This document shows positions 45,796-56,984 of a stretch of 64,000 nucleotides of DNA, piece by piece. The notes under the pieces are model-generated. The model ran no database searches. It saw only the letters and a list, made by a program, of their open reading frames with translations, and was not told where the DNA came from. Source of the stretch: Erythroxylum novogranatense (Eukaryota > Streptophyta > Magnoliopsida > Malpighiales > Erythroxylaceae). Both the position numbers and the translations under genes were made by a program. The stretch lies in contig CM057233.1 in NCBI GenBank assembly GCA_029891385.1, positions 31,168,540 through 31,232,539 on the forward strand. Reading direction: 5' to 3'. The number at the start of each line of letters is the position of its first letter. Positions within the stretch are counted from its first letter, which is position 1.

Positions 45796-47410
45796 ATATG
45801 AATTAGGAAAAGGGAGGTCTTGAAGGTTTACCTCCTTACCTTAGGCTTGATGCTTGCTTGATTCCCCATGCTCATGTGTTGGTGCTTTTTCTTTGGAACT
45901 TTCTGAAGTAGCTCCTTTGTTCTTTGATTCAGACTTCCTTTCTTTGGTAAAGGCAATTCTCCACTATCAATCTCCTCATCACATTCTTCGTCCTCCTAAG
46001 GTGGGACAGTCATGATTTGTTGTTGGTTGGGGAACTAGTTAGTGGAAGTACTAGCTCCTACCCCTTGTTGAAATCTGTTTTGAACCCGTCCCTCTTCATT
46101 CCTCCAACTAAACCTAGGGTTGGCCTTCTATCCCTCGTTATAAGTGTTGGAGTAGGGGTCCCATTTCTGATTTGGTCATCCCAGATACACTGCAAACACT
46201 TCTTCAAACTGACTGGGGCAAACACTGGATATGTACATCACTGCCCCACAAGTATCACAGCTAGGTGCTGTGAGATTCATAGAAGATGTCGAGTGATGCA
46301 CATTCATATTCTTCAGCTCAGCAGTGATGAAGGATAATTATGATGTCACTCTGCTCTCCAAAGAGTCAAATTTTGACTCCAAACTCTCCATTCTTTTAGA
46401 TTGGGCTATTGTGGTACCCAACTCATGCATTCCTTGGGTCTCTCTCACACTATACTGTTGATGATTTAAAGTTGTCTTCTTGATCAAATATCATGCTTCC
46501 GAAGCTGTAAGATCAATCAATGAACCTCTTGATGCTACATCTAGCATACCTTTGTCTTGACTTTTCAATCCATCATAAAAATATTGCACTAACTGTTCAT
46601 CCGGTATTTGATGGTGGGGGCATCTAGATAACAAATCTTGGAAGCGGTTCCAGTAGTTATAAAGAGACTCATCATAATCCTGGCATGCCGAGTAATCTCC
46701 TTCCTCATCGACGAAGTGCGAGAAGCTGGAAAGTACTTTTCCAAAAAAAACTTCCTCAAATTGGCCTAGCTATTGTAGGCATTCGCCACATGCCTTGGTA
46801 GACTCATGTACCACTCTCTTGCTTTTCCTTCCAGAGATAGGTGAAAAACCTTCCATAACACTTGATCAAGTGAAGCTCCCACTGGTTTCATACTCTGACA
46901 AATCATAGATAAGGATTGCAAATGCATGTAGGGATCCTCTCCTATCAAGCCATGAAATTTAGGAAGAGAATTAATGAGTAATCCTTTAACTTCAAAATTA
47001 ACATTAAAATTAGGATAAGTAGCAGTAAATGGGTCATAATTCACATCAGAAGTTGTTGCTTCCCTAATAGTCCTTCTCCTTTGATTCCCATTATTTTCAC
47101 CTACTCTCTCATGCTCCCCATTACCTCCATTATCACCATTCCTAGGTTGGTTAACATGAAAGTTAGGGTTTTGGAGAAAAGCTGGGTTCTCGGCCATTTT
47201 TACTCCTTCCATATAGTTGCTATCACTATCTTGCTCACTTGATTCTTCTTCAACAAACCCCTTACTTCTCTCTTTTCCTATTCTTTCTTTTTTTATTTTT
47301 CTCAAACATCTCTCAATTTCAAGATGAAAAGGTAGGAGTTTTGTTTTCCAGGGCATGCACAGGAACAATTCAAAGGTAAATAAAAAGTAACAAAATTTAT
47401 TCGCAAGCAC
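45796..47410 (-). pseudogene. Athila-1 gag
   Basis: The first frame (46766-47410) holds the Athila gag domain: FEVKGLLINSLPKFHGLIGEDPY ... SLEGKAREWYMSLP. The likely start is the ATG at 47197 (MAENPAFLQNPNF); the frame is open further up to 47410. After a TAG (near 46768) it continues as FPASRTSSMRKEI, DLLSRCPHHQIPDEQL and a coiled-coil-like stretch. The zinc knuckle reads CDTCGAVMYISSVC (about 46215-46255), with Tyr where the zinc-binding His is expected. Several more stops follow, with PYSNTYN and a Gln-rich end. Confidence 0.86.
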
Positions 47411-47744
47411 ACAAAGTCAAATAAAAGATTATATGTGATGTATGTAAGTGTATGGTATGTGAAAGTATGTATGAAAGTATGTATATATGAATCAAATAGT
47501 AATCAAAGAAAAGACTAAAAAACTATCCGAATGCAAAAAGAATGCTAAATATAAAAAGTCCAACTGTGATAGTATGCTTGTGTTTGTGTTTTCAAAATGT
47601 TAAAACTATGTAAAGGAAAATAAAAATCTTATACTATTGACAAATATGACACTAAACTATGTAAAAGGAAAAGTAGAAGAAAAGGTTCCTAACTTAATGA
47701 GAAACAAAAATGACAACAGCCAACCTAAAGAAAACCAATTGTTT
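47411..47744 (-). other. Athila-1 5' leader
   Basis: A-rich untranslated stretch between PBS and gag with a short TGTATG-type repeat at 47435-47485. No coding frame. Confidence 0.7.
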
Positions 47745-47765
47745 GGTTCCCTGGCAACGATGCCA
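47745..47765 (-). other. Primer-binding site of Athila-1 (Asp-tRNA type)
   Basis: Element strand TGGCATCGTTGCCAGGGAAC. Athila elements normally have TGGCGCCGTTGCCGGGGA, so three or so transitions have occurred. Confidence 0.85.
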
Positions 47766-50566
47766 TTTTTAATCCGCTTTTTCTTTTAGTTTTACCTTTG
47801 GAGGTCAAATCAAAAATTGAATTACAAGGATTGCAATATAAAATGCAACCTCAGGTCATCTCACTTAATTGGAACCTAATGCAATGGATCTAAGCTAGCC
47901 TAAATGTCATGAAATGCAACTAAATTTGTTAGGAAGGGGGTTTTGGTACTTTGGTGAACTAAAAAAATTAAACTGATTGAAAGGGAAGTGTGTAAAAAAA
48001 ATATTTTTAGATTTTTGGGAATAAGAAATCGGAGGATGATGGGTGTCGAATCCACCAAAAATAAAATCTACTCTTGAAAAATCAATTAAATTGTAGCTAG
48101 AGTGAGCAGAGTCGTATCCACAGAGACTAGAGATTAATCAATCCTTTTGAAAGCGAGGAAATAAAAAGGGGGTTTGTAATTGATAAGTGAAAAATACTGA
48201 ATTTAATAAATGGAAAGTAAATAAATTCAAATTGAGAAGAAATCAGATTAATGGCATCTAACAAGGTAATCTCATTCAAGTTCTATGGTTGATCATTGAA
48301 ACAAAGAATAAATCCGGATCCCACAATAGATTAGTTATGATTATTGAAACGCTTCTAATAATCTCATCTTTCCTTAGTTTTAGATTAGCGGACACGCCTT
48401 CTAACTAACCCTTATTGACGAACAACCCCGACACGCGCCTAGGATTTAATTCGCTAATAGCTTTAAGAACTAGAAAGACCCAACCCTGACCAACAGGATC
48501 AACAAGTGTGACTGTTTAAATCAGATTATTCACCCTCATAATATAACTTGGAAATTATATTACCTGCCACTGTTATCAAAATTAACTAGACAATTACGGA
48601 TCTAGAAACCTTGATTGACTAATTACGACCACATCGATTGCACTGACGAGCTCTTTTTGCATCAATCAACAAGATGATAATAATATGAATAAAACAGAGA
48701 GTGAATAAATACTATAGAAATCCAAGAATAACAATTGAATTTAGATCTCTCAACACATATAAACTTGAACTCGATCAACCCTTGCTAGACTAGACTAAGT
48801 TTAGCCACTCATGGTTATACAAAACATGCCTAAGATGAAGTGAGGAATCTGCCGTAAGCTCTAAAGAAAAAAAACTCTGATGCCCTAAGCTTCCTGTTGT
48901 AGTCCTTTTATATCCTTCAAATCCTTTTCCTTGTAGGAAAGAAATAGCCTTCTGATTGGTGCCCCTAACTTCCCTCCTTAATCCCCAAAGATATCCCTTT
49001 CCAAATATGAAAACTATCCAACTTAGGAGTCCAATCACGTCTCTAATTCTGTATCAGGTGTCTGCTATGCGCGACCTGAAGCCGTGGGCACGACTTACTG
49101 CGCAAATCTAAAGTCAGCCCAAAAATTGCAGTTAAGCAGCTACATCCCACAACTTTAAGCGGCAGCAGCCCAAAATACCTCCGGTTTGGCCCGATTGTCA
49201 TTTCCTGCCCAAAATATATAGAACTAAGTAAATTCCGCCCTTTCCATATGAATATTTACCCAAAAAGTCAACAAAATAATTAATATAATTAGCAAATATT
49301 CACACCATCAGAGGATAAAACAATGATCAAATATGAGAAAATCCTTTTGAAAAGTGAGCTTTGGCTATCATAGTTCAAAATAAATCTTTATGGGAGTAAA
49401 AAGCACTAAGTTTCCAAATGATAAAACTTAAAGAACTCTTTAAGTCCAAGGTTTTAATCAATGAACTCCATTTCTTAAAACCTTGTTGAATGCATCTTAG
49501 TGAGTGTCAAGGGTAAGTTAATGTAAGTGGTCAATTTGGTGATTAAGCATCATCTCAATATCAAACACAACTAGGTAGATAAAAGAGAATTAACAAAATC
49601 ACCAAATGACATAAATGAGACTTCATATATTCAAGCTCCAAGTTCTACATCAATAAACCCAATAACACAATACATTGTTCAACACTTGATTAAACTATAA
49701 TCAAGAAAATCCAACTACAAAGCATAAATCCTAACTAAGGAGTTCATAATAATGTAGTTAAATATGAACAAACTACTCCCCTTTGAAGCCCATTAAACTC
49801 AAGCCATTGCTACATCTTCAAGAGGAAATGGTGCTTAGCCAAGTATTGCTTTGAGAGAACTCACAACCGGAAACCCACCATGAGCTTCCATGGCAGCAGA
49901 CGCAGATAATGAATGTGGCGATAGAAAAATGAAAGGAAGTGATTGATGATGGTCAAGTGGAGAGGAAGAGCCGTGAGTGCGTGTGACCTCTCGAAGCCTG
50001 TTAAAAATTTTGTCGGCTATAACCTAATTTGGTAGGTTTTTAAACGAAGGATGCTGGGTCGGGTCGAACAGTGGGTGATTTTTTCAAAATTGGTACAGGT
50101 TTTCGAAGGTTCGCCGTGGCAAAATTTTCCCAAAAGGTTTTGCTCTGTTGCTAGTTCCTTCGCCGCAGTAAAATAATTAATCTTCGCGGCGAACTTTTCA
50201 TGAAAGTTCAGCCTGGATTCTATGTGTTTTGTTGCAGCGATAGATCCACTTTGTCGCGGTGAACTTCCTGTTGCGACTCATTCTCTCATTGACTTCGCTT
50301 CAACCTTCTTTCATTCCACATCTTCTTATTGACTTCCTTTTCGTTGAGTCTCCTTCAATAAAAAATGGTAATTTGCAGTATTAATTGTTCTCAGAAAATT
50401 AATTAATACAATGAATACTGATTTGCAACAATTTTTTCCTTCAAACTACATAAAATAAAAGCACACACTCAAGAATCAATTTAAACACAAAAGCTAGAGA
50501 TAGGAATCAAAAAGTGTAGCAAAAGTCATGAAAATGTCGCCAATTTATGTAATAAACTTGGGCTCA
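47766..50566 (-). mobile_element. 5' LTR of Athila-1 (about 2.8 kb)
   Basis: Starts TGAGCCCAAGTTTATTAC at 50566; the part 49510-50566 is the same sequence as the truncated 3' LTR. The inner end beside the PBS lacks the usual CA, so the left boundary is uncertain by a few bases. Contains GTCGTATCCACAGAGACT (about 48110), a phrase common in Athila LTRs, and degraded CGCCGCGGCG motifs at 50115-50265. Confidence 0.85.
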
Positions 50567-50688
50567 ATCAAGCATATACAATCAAACTCAAGGTGCATTA
50601 TATGAGTATAGTTACAATTCAGAATGGAGCAACACTTACACTTATAGATGGAATGATTATGCTTCAGCTGAATATATAGTACTAAACA
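50567..50688 (+). pseudogene. Athila-2 gag fragment left of the Cassandra cluster
   Basis: An open frame reads SYNSEWSNTYTYRWNDYASA, matching the PYSNTYNPGWRNHPNFSW-type segment near the C-terminus of Athila gag. It is cut by Athila-1 on the left and Cassandra on the right and resumes in frame at 51886. Confidence 0.65.
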
Positions 50689-50754
50689 TGTAACAGCCGA
50701 TGTCACCCGCTCACAGATATTGTCCACTTTAGGCCTTGACCCAGCCAAGCCCTC

Positions 50755-50870
50755 ATGGTTTTGCTTTTCTCGAGGCCTGCCCAGGAGGTCACCCATCATA
50801 GTACTACTCTCGCTCAAGCACATTTAACCTCGAAGTTCTGATGGGATTTGGTGCATTAGGCCATGGAAAA
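50755..50870 (-). other. 5S rRNA-like segment in Cassandra LTR (minus copy)
   Basis: Reverse complement contains GCCTAATGCACCAAATCCC, AGAGTAGTACTATGATGGGTG and flanks that match plant 5S rRNA with changes. It is part of the retrotransposon LTR, not a ribosomal gene. Confidence 0.85.
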
Positions 50871-51078
50871 CACATCTATGAGGGAAAGTGCAACTCTCCA
50901 GTTGCTCCTAATGACTCGAGTCCTGGCTCTGATACGACTTGTAACAGCCCAGATCACCCGCTTATAGATATTGTCCGCTTTGGGCCTTGGCTGTGATATC
51001 CCACATCGGTGTGAGAGGAGAATGAAGTACACCTTATAAGGGTACGGATACCTCTCCCTTACATACGTGTTTTTCATG

Positions 51079-51165
51079 GCCTAATGGACCGGATCCCATC
51101 AGAACTTTGAGGTTAAATGTGCTTAGGCGAGCGTAGTACTAGGATGGGTAACCTCTTGGGAAGGC
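51079..51165 (+). other. 5S rRNA-like segment in Cassandra LTR B
   Basis: GGACCGGATCCCATCAGAAC, GGTTAAATGTGCTTAGGCGA and TAGTACTAGGATGGGT correspond to the 5S internal promoter region (A box, intermediate element, C box) with changes. Confidence 0.88.
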
Positions 51166-51323
51166 CTTGGGAAAAGCAAAACCGTGAGGGCTTAGTTGGG
51201 CCAAGGCCCAAAATTTCTATGAGCAGATGATCTGGGCTATTGCAAGTGGTATTAGAGCTAGGACCCGAGTCGGTAGGACCAGCTGGAGAGTTAGACTTTC
51301 CCCCATAGACGCGTTTTTCATGA

Positions 51324-51412
51324 CCTAATGCACCGGATCCTATCAGAACTCTGAAGTTAAATGTGCTTGGGTGAGAGTAGTAGTAGGATGGCTGACCTTC
51401 TGGGAAGGCCTA
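51324..51412 (+). other. 5S rRNA-like segment in Cassandra LTR C
   Basis: Same 5S-like stretch; the downstream part has a partial local repeat (GGGAAAAACAAAATCGTGAAGG then GGGAAAAGCAAAACCATGAGGG, described in pieces of the same phrase). Confidence 0.85.
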
Positions 51413-51602
51413 GGGAAAAACAAAATCGTGAAGGTTTGGGGAAAAGCAAAACCATGAGGGCTTAGTTGGGCCAAGGCCCATAGCGGATAATATTTGTGAG
51501 CGGGTGATTTGAGATGGTACAAGTGGTATCAAAGCCAGATTTAAACTGTTGTGCTAGCTAGGTTGAACCCCAAAGAGGGCTGGGTCCTAAGGGGGTGGAA
51601 AG

Positions 51603-51885
51603 TGTGAGATCCCACATCGCTGGGAGAGGGGAACGAAGTACGCCTTATAAGGGTACGGATACCTCTCCCTTACAGACGCGTTTTCCATGGCCTAATGCAC
51701 CGGATCTCATTAGAACTCCGAGATTAAATGTGCTTAGGCGAGAGTAGTACTAGGATGGGTGACCTCTTGGGAAGGCCTTGGGAAAAGCAAAACCGTGAGG
51801 GCTTGGCTGAGCCAAAGCCCAAAGTGAACAATATCTTTGGCCCAAAGTGAACAATATCTTTGAGCGGGTGATCTGGGCTGTTACA
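51603..51885 (+). mobile_element. Cassandra LTR D (283 bp)
   Basis: Complete LTR from TGTGAGATCCCACATCG to GGGCTGTTACA with a TATAAGG phrase (about 51645) ahead of the 5S-like segment at 51687-51777. A 27-bp duplication near the end repeats CCCAAAGTGAACAATATC. Confidence 0.9.
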
Positions 51886-52426
51886 AAGCAACTCAAATTA
51901 AGGAGTCAACTCTGAAAGATATGATGGCCATTTTTATTCAAGGATTAATCACAAGGCATTAAGAAATAAAGGCTCGTATACAAATTATGTTGAATTGTAT
52001 CAATCAGTTGTCGAAGACAATATCTAATGAGATGCAGGGGAGTTTGCCTATTCTTACTAAAACAAATCCCAAAGAATTTGGAATGACAATCACCTGTAGG
52101 AGTGGAAGTAAGCGCCCAAAAAAACAAGAAGAAGAAAACATTACAAATAAAATAATGGAATGCCTTGCTAAACTTAAAGCTAGTCGATGCAAATTGCTAA
52201 ACTTAAAGCTAGTCGATGCAAATTTAAAGAAAGAGTTTCTTCACTTGAATATCTTGAGCATCACATAGAATACTATTTAAGCTTGTTAATGTTGTAGAGT
52301 GAAGAAAACACGAATTTTGGCTTTATGGATGAAGTGGCAATCCAAAAAGATGAGAAGGTAACTATTGTTGTTATAGAGGAGGATAAAGATATGATAGAGG
52401 CAATAGAATTAAAAGAAGAGGAAGTC
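51886..52426 (+). pseudogene. Athila-2 gag C-terminus and acidic linker
   Basis: Continues the frame interrupted by Cassandra: ATQIKESTLKDMMAIFIQGL, a stop, then QLSKTISNEMQGSLPILTK, followed by GMTITCRSGSK, the counterpart of the AITLRSGK end of Athila gag. After another stop a Glu-rich frame (52325-52426, MDEVAIQKDEK ... ELKEEEV) runs into the solo LTR. Only homology to Athila gag is secure; the acidic part is unassigned. Confidence 0.7.
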
Positions 52427-54577
52427 TGTTGGGCCCGGGCCCCGGATCCCCATTCCCGAGGAGGCCCCTTGGGTCGCGCCGGCGACGGGCGCCCCATAAC
52501 GTCGGACCCGATCCCAACATCCATACATAATCATATTTCGATTCATACACACATTCTATACATGCATTCTAAACATGCATTAACCACCCCATAAACTAAG
52601 GGGCTTCATGCCATTACAATTTCAAAGAAATTCAACAAGTATTCTCAAATGCAGCATAATACAAAATAAAATGAAATCCCAAAATACAAAAGTATGCTCC
52701 ATGATGAAATGCTCGGAGGGCCAACCAAAATACTAATTTAAGACAAGCTCCTAACTAGCTCGAAGTTTCCGATACCTTGCAAGATCGACAATCGTCTCGA
52801 TCTGCACCTGAGGAGGGGAGAGTAATGGGGTGAGCTGCGAAGCTCAGTGGCATATACGTTTATAGTCATTGGCAACGAGCCACACATTCAAACATATATA
52901 TGTACAAGTATAGCAAGTCAAAATTCATCAAGTGATTCACATTCATATAAGCATATGTCATGCAAATTTCTGTTTCTCAACATAACAATCATTATGCATC
53001 ATTTCTGTCAAATCAATCATGAATGCACACAAATGGTTCGAGAGTTCCGTAAATGATCCGGATAACCAAAGGTAAATCCGTAAACTATCTGAGTCCGATT
53101 TCTCAAGGATCTCGTGGCCTCAAGCAGGCAACCGGGAGAAGGCTTTATGTCAACGTGCACGTGACTCCATCCGTAACTCTCTCACCCAAACAATACACAT
53201 AATCCATACGTTCCATGTTCAAAGCATTTTTCGAAGCTTTCGTTATTTTCATTCTTTCCATTCTTGTCAAATATGCCATAAGGTCTATCAAGCCATGCAT
53301 AATCATAGTCGCAATGCAAATTCAATATTTATCATAAAATTCAATACCAACAAGGTCATATCATGCAAGCAGTTAGCACACACAAGGCAATTTGCCCATA
53401 CACACAATAACCATAAACATATTACCCACCTAATATCGCTTGAGTAGTCAACTCACTGGTGTCCTTCCTCTTGCGATTGGGTCAAATCAGCTTGGTTCCC
53501 TATAAGCAACCAAGTTCTTATTCAATCAATATCCAAAGTAAATATTCCATAAAGCGTGATAATCAAAAGTAAAGTACTAAAAGTCTATATCCGACTTCCA
53601 TCTAAATTCCCGAATCCTTCGAAACAAATTCCGAACTTCCCTTCTTCATACATCTTGTAGTCCTTTATTTCTAGGTCACAACGGATCAAGAATCACCTCA
53701 ATTGGACATCTACACTAAAAGATATGCCCAAAATACTAAAAATTTTACTTTCGGAAAACAGGGGGCTCGCCGCGGCGAACGACCCAACTCGCCGCGGCGC
53801 TCCAAAGTGTGCGTCGCGGCGTGCTCATCACTCGCACGCCGCGATGTGCACACTCGTGCGCCGCCACTTACACATGGTGCACGCGGCGTGTCACCAATTC
53901 TCCACACGCCGCGACGTGCGAGTCGGAGCTGCGGCTTTGAACCCCTGATTTCTGCATTTTTCGACTTCATTCTTTTCTCAAACTCAAATGCAATACAACC
54001 AAACTATAGATCAAGTCCTCTACTACATTTTTAACCCATTCTGAGCTTCAAATCCATCACAAACACATCAACCCAAGGAAATCCCTACACTTATGCCCTA
54101 AAACCCTAAACCTTCGATTCTCACAGATTCAAGCCATCTCAGGGTTTAATCCAACTAAAACAAGCTTAAACAAAATGAGACTTACCCGGAAATGATTTGA
54201 AACTGTCGAAAATCTCTCTTCTTCTCCTCTTCTTCTCCACCGACGACGCTTCTCCTCTTTCTCTTCTCTTCTATTTCCTTCTTTTCCTTCTTCTCTTTCT
54301 TTTCTCTTTAATTTCTTTCCCTTAAACCTAAAGGGAACAAAGACTAAGTTACCCTTCTCACAAGCCTAAACCCTCTTCAACCCAAGTCATTTTCCCAAAA
54401 TACCCTCATAAACTTTTTCCTTATAATCCCCATGTAAAACCACATCATAACGAATTAAGCTCAAATAAACCGAAATTATCCACTACTACTCCCAAATTAA
54501 TCAAACTTAAGGCATAATTACTCAATTATCAAAATTTATGCTTAATGACATCATTAAAAAAAATTCGGGGCCTAACA
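52427..54577 (-). mobile_element. Tekay-type solo LTR (2151 bp)
   Basis: Minus-strand LTR beginning TGTTAGGCCCCGAATTTT at 54577 and ending GGGCCCGGGCCCAACA at 52427, flanked by a perfect duplication AAGTC (52422-52426, 54578-54582). Blocks C (52826-52850), B (53125-53166) and A (53415-53432) occur in the order seen in other Tekay-type LTRs. A GC-rich island (53765-53930) is packed with CGCCGCGGCG-type words, and a pyrimidine-rich tract (54205-54320) marks the likely leader. Confidence 0.93.
53765..53930. repeat. GC-rich CGCCGCGGCG island in the solo LTR
   Basis: About 165 bp with many copies or partial copies of TCGCCGCGGCGAA, GCGTCGCGGCGTG and CACGCCGCGATGTG. ORFs called across it are by-products of the repeat. 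Confidence 0.85.
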
Positions 54578-54582
54578 AAGTC

Positions 54583-54780
54583 TCTATCCAAGAAGAGGAA
54601 GTAGAGGGGTGACAAACAATAATTGAAGAAGAAGATAAGCCAGAAACCTTTTTCCAGGAAGAGAAAGAAAAAGAATGGACAAAGGTAGTTGAGGAAGAAT
54701 TGGTGGAGGAGCCCAATAAGGAAACTACTAATGAATCATTGGTAGCCACCTTAAAAACGGAGGGTTCTTACTTTGTCTAA
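54583..54780 (+). pseudogene. Athila-2 acidic ORF, right part
   Basis: Continues in the same frame as the left part after excision of the solo LTR: SIQEEEVEG, a TGA, then TIIEEEDKPETFF ... KVVEEELVEEPNKETTNES and a stop at about 54778. It is strongly acidic with no domain I recognise. It could be a linker between gag and protease or an extra small ORF. Confidence 0.5.
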
Positions 54781-55130
54781 GACAAACTGTGTGCATAAAC
54801 ATAAGATTCAAGGAGTTTCATTATCCCTTATTTTATTAACAATTTTTCATTGAGAAAAGCATTAATTCAATCACTAGGATTTATTAATTTGATAAATCAT
54901 GCTCTTATTTTTATCTTAAAATAGGTGGTTAACTTAGAGGCTACTAAATTGTTATGTAAAGAAGCAGGTGGAAGCAAGTCATTAATTAATGATCCAAAAT
55001 GATGGTAACGTGCAAGCTATGTCGAGCTAACGATGTTAAACAAGCCCTACTTAGGAGACAACCCATGAATTAGGATTATATATTTTAAATTTCATTTTAT
55101 TTTTTTATTTTCATATTTCACATTTCACAT
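54781..55130 (+). other. Athila-2 post-pol remnant
   Basis: Non-coding. It contains GTCGAGCTAACGATGTTAAACAAG and GGAGACAACCCATGAATTAGG-like phrases (about 55020-55078), close to the sequence that follows integrase in Athila elements, so pol appears deleted between the acidic ORF and here. Confidence 0.6.
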
Positions 55131-55500
55131 TTTGTATTTATTTTGTATTTTATTTTTTATATCCCTTTTTCTTTCTTTTTTGCAAGAATGTTAGTCTAAT
55201 ATTACATAGATCAGAATCAGAAAATCATCTTACTCACGAAAGTACCACTAAATCTTCTCACTTATAATATATACTTATATTGTATACATTAGGAACAATG
55301 TACAACTTTAAATGTAGGGAACATTCTTGCAAAATAGAAAGAAAAGGGATAAAAATAAAATACAAAATAAATACAAAATATTACATAGATCGAATCGAAA
55401 ACCATCTTACTCACGAAAGTACCACTAAATCTTCTCACTTATAATATATACTTATATTGTATACATTGGGAACAATGTACAACTTTAAATGTAGGGAAGG
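55130..55500. repeat. Direct and inverted duplication block
   Basis: About 116 bp at 55204-55321 repeats directly at 55382-55497 (CATCTTACTCACGAAAGTACC ... AACTTTAAATGTAGGGA, given in parts). Flanking it, TGTATTTATTTTGTATTTTA...CTTTCTTTTTTGCAAGAATGTT (55130-55197) recurs inverted at 55322-55380. Confidence 0.88.
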
Positions 55501-56739
55501 GGTTAATGAATCTTTTTTTTATTTCTTTACGTTTATTATAGTCTTGGTTGTAAAATTTTATGAACTGATTTCTTGACTTAATTGAAATTTGTCCATGAAT
55601 ACTTTGTTTCATTATTGAATGTTGATTTGAATTAGTATGCAATAAGATGATAGTTACAATAAAATTGCTTTATAAGTCATAATTTTATTATTCATTGATA
55701 TAATCAAATTGAATGCAAATTGCATACTATTTACACATATATACCGATTTTTTGTGAGCTTTTAAGCTGAAGAACAAAATTTCAAAACTTGTTAATTTCT
55801 TTTTATTTTTCATATATGTTATCGTGCATAGTTGAACAATTCTAGAACTTGTTTTATTATATATATTGAGACCATATTTGTTAAACTAGAATCATTGAAG
55901 TGATAAAGCCATTTAGATTCAACAAATTTTTTTAGCCTATTTCTTTGATAATTTACGTTACCTTAAATTTGTCTTTAGGGTTAACCAAGTCGAGTCTTAG
56001 CCTTTTTCAGATATTTAAACCCAATTATTAACCTTTATTATATTTTTCTTTATAGCCTTTTCATTGTTTTGGATCCTAAAGGTTATTTACTTTATTTGTT
56101 TGTTTGAAACTTGAAAATCTTAAAAGGTCCAATATTTCTTTAATTATGGTACTAAATACTCAAATTTGTTTTGAAAAAAGTGCATAGAAAAAGAAAAGAA
56201 GAAAAGTATAAGAAACTAATGGAATTGGAATAAAAGGACCAGTGTACATTTGTAAACAAGTTTTTTGTAATTTCTCATTAGTAAATTTCCTTCAGTTCAG
56301 CCCTTTTTGTTATCCCAATCATATCATACCTAAACTCCATTACAACCTATTTTAAGAACTTTTGATTTTTTTTTTCTGGTTTATAATAAGTGGTGGAGAT
56401 GTGATAATATTGCAAGTATATGCCAAGAGTACTAATATGAATTAATTAAAGAGTTTTAATACTTTTCACCCTAAGTACTTGAGTGCATTGAGTGAAATCT
56501 TGGTAAGCATGTAAAGGTTAATAGGTTTTTTTTCAATGGGAGTATTGATGTGATTACCATTAATATATGACCTAGGAAGTTAATTTTAGGATAACTTGAC
56601 TCTAATTGTATATTAATTTAATTCAATATGACATGATAATTTATAATATGAATGGACAAGTTAAGATTAATGATGGATAGATGTTGTAAATTTTATAATT
56701 TCGATCATAGTTTGCTTGAAGACCAGTAAAAGCTTAAGT
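55501..56739 (+). other. Athila-2 3' untranslated region
   Basis: 1.2 kb of AT-rich sequence without a coding frame. It opens with GGGAAGGGGTTAATG, a purine tract that may be the env-side PPT of Athila, and ends with AGTATGGAGATG just before the LTR. Confidence 0.55.
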
Positions 56740-56984
56740 ATGGAGATGTTTAATAGATGCATATTTGATCATATTTATACACCCATATTTGATTTATTTT
56801 GCTTGATATTTTATACTTTTATTGTATATTTAGTAGTTGATTCTGAGTGCATTTATAGGTTATAATTGCCTTCATGGACTACGAGGAGAAGAATTCGAAT
56901 GAAAATGCGACATATAATGAAATTTTGAAGCACTTAAGGGATACATGGCTATGTATATGGCCATGTACATCTCTCATGCTATGG

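Larger units (their letters stand above)
25294..50566 (-). mobile_element. Athila-1: Athila-type Ty3/gypsy lacking RT-RH-IN, split by a three-LTR element
   Basis: On the minus strand the order is 5' LTR (50566 to about 47766), Asp-tRNA-type PBS, gag, protease remnant, env-like ORF, PPT and a truncated 3' LTR (26324-25294). No reverse transcriptase, RNase H or integrase lies between the protease end (44914) and the env-like start (43925). The three-LTR array at 28963-43749 sits inside the env-like ORF. Without it Athila-1 is about 10.5 kb. The 3' LTR is cut at 25294, where the 6-kb LTR begins. Confidence 0.88.
50689..51885. mobile_element. Cassandra TRIM cluster with inverted arrangement
   Basis: Contains Cassandra LTRs carrying 5S rRNA-like sequence. 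Minus-strand part: a partial LTR (50689 to about 50884), internal sequence, PBS complement (50925-50939) and a short LTR 3' fragment (50940-50991). Plus-strand part: LTR B 50992-51244, PBS, LTR C (about 51291-51521, start missing), PBS, LTR D 51603-51885. LTRs start TGTGA(T/G)ATCCCACATCG and end GGGCTGTTACA. Flanks AAACA and AAGCA resemble a 5-bp target duplication with one change, and the host gag frame continues across. Confidence 0.88.

Noticed and set aside
45990..46337. 106-codon plus-strand ORF
   Set aside because: It is the reverse of the gag zinc-knuckle region, whose minus-strand reading matches Athila gag.
51079..51777. Genuine 5S rRNA genes
   Set aside because: The segments have many changes and lie inside LTRs bounded by TGTGATATCCC and GGGCTGTTACA with a PBS behind them, the Cassandra layout.
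53702..54034. ORFs of 74-110 codons in both strands
   Set aside because: They are opened by the GC-rich CGCCGCGGCG island of the solo LTR.
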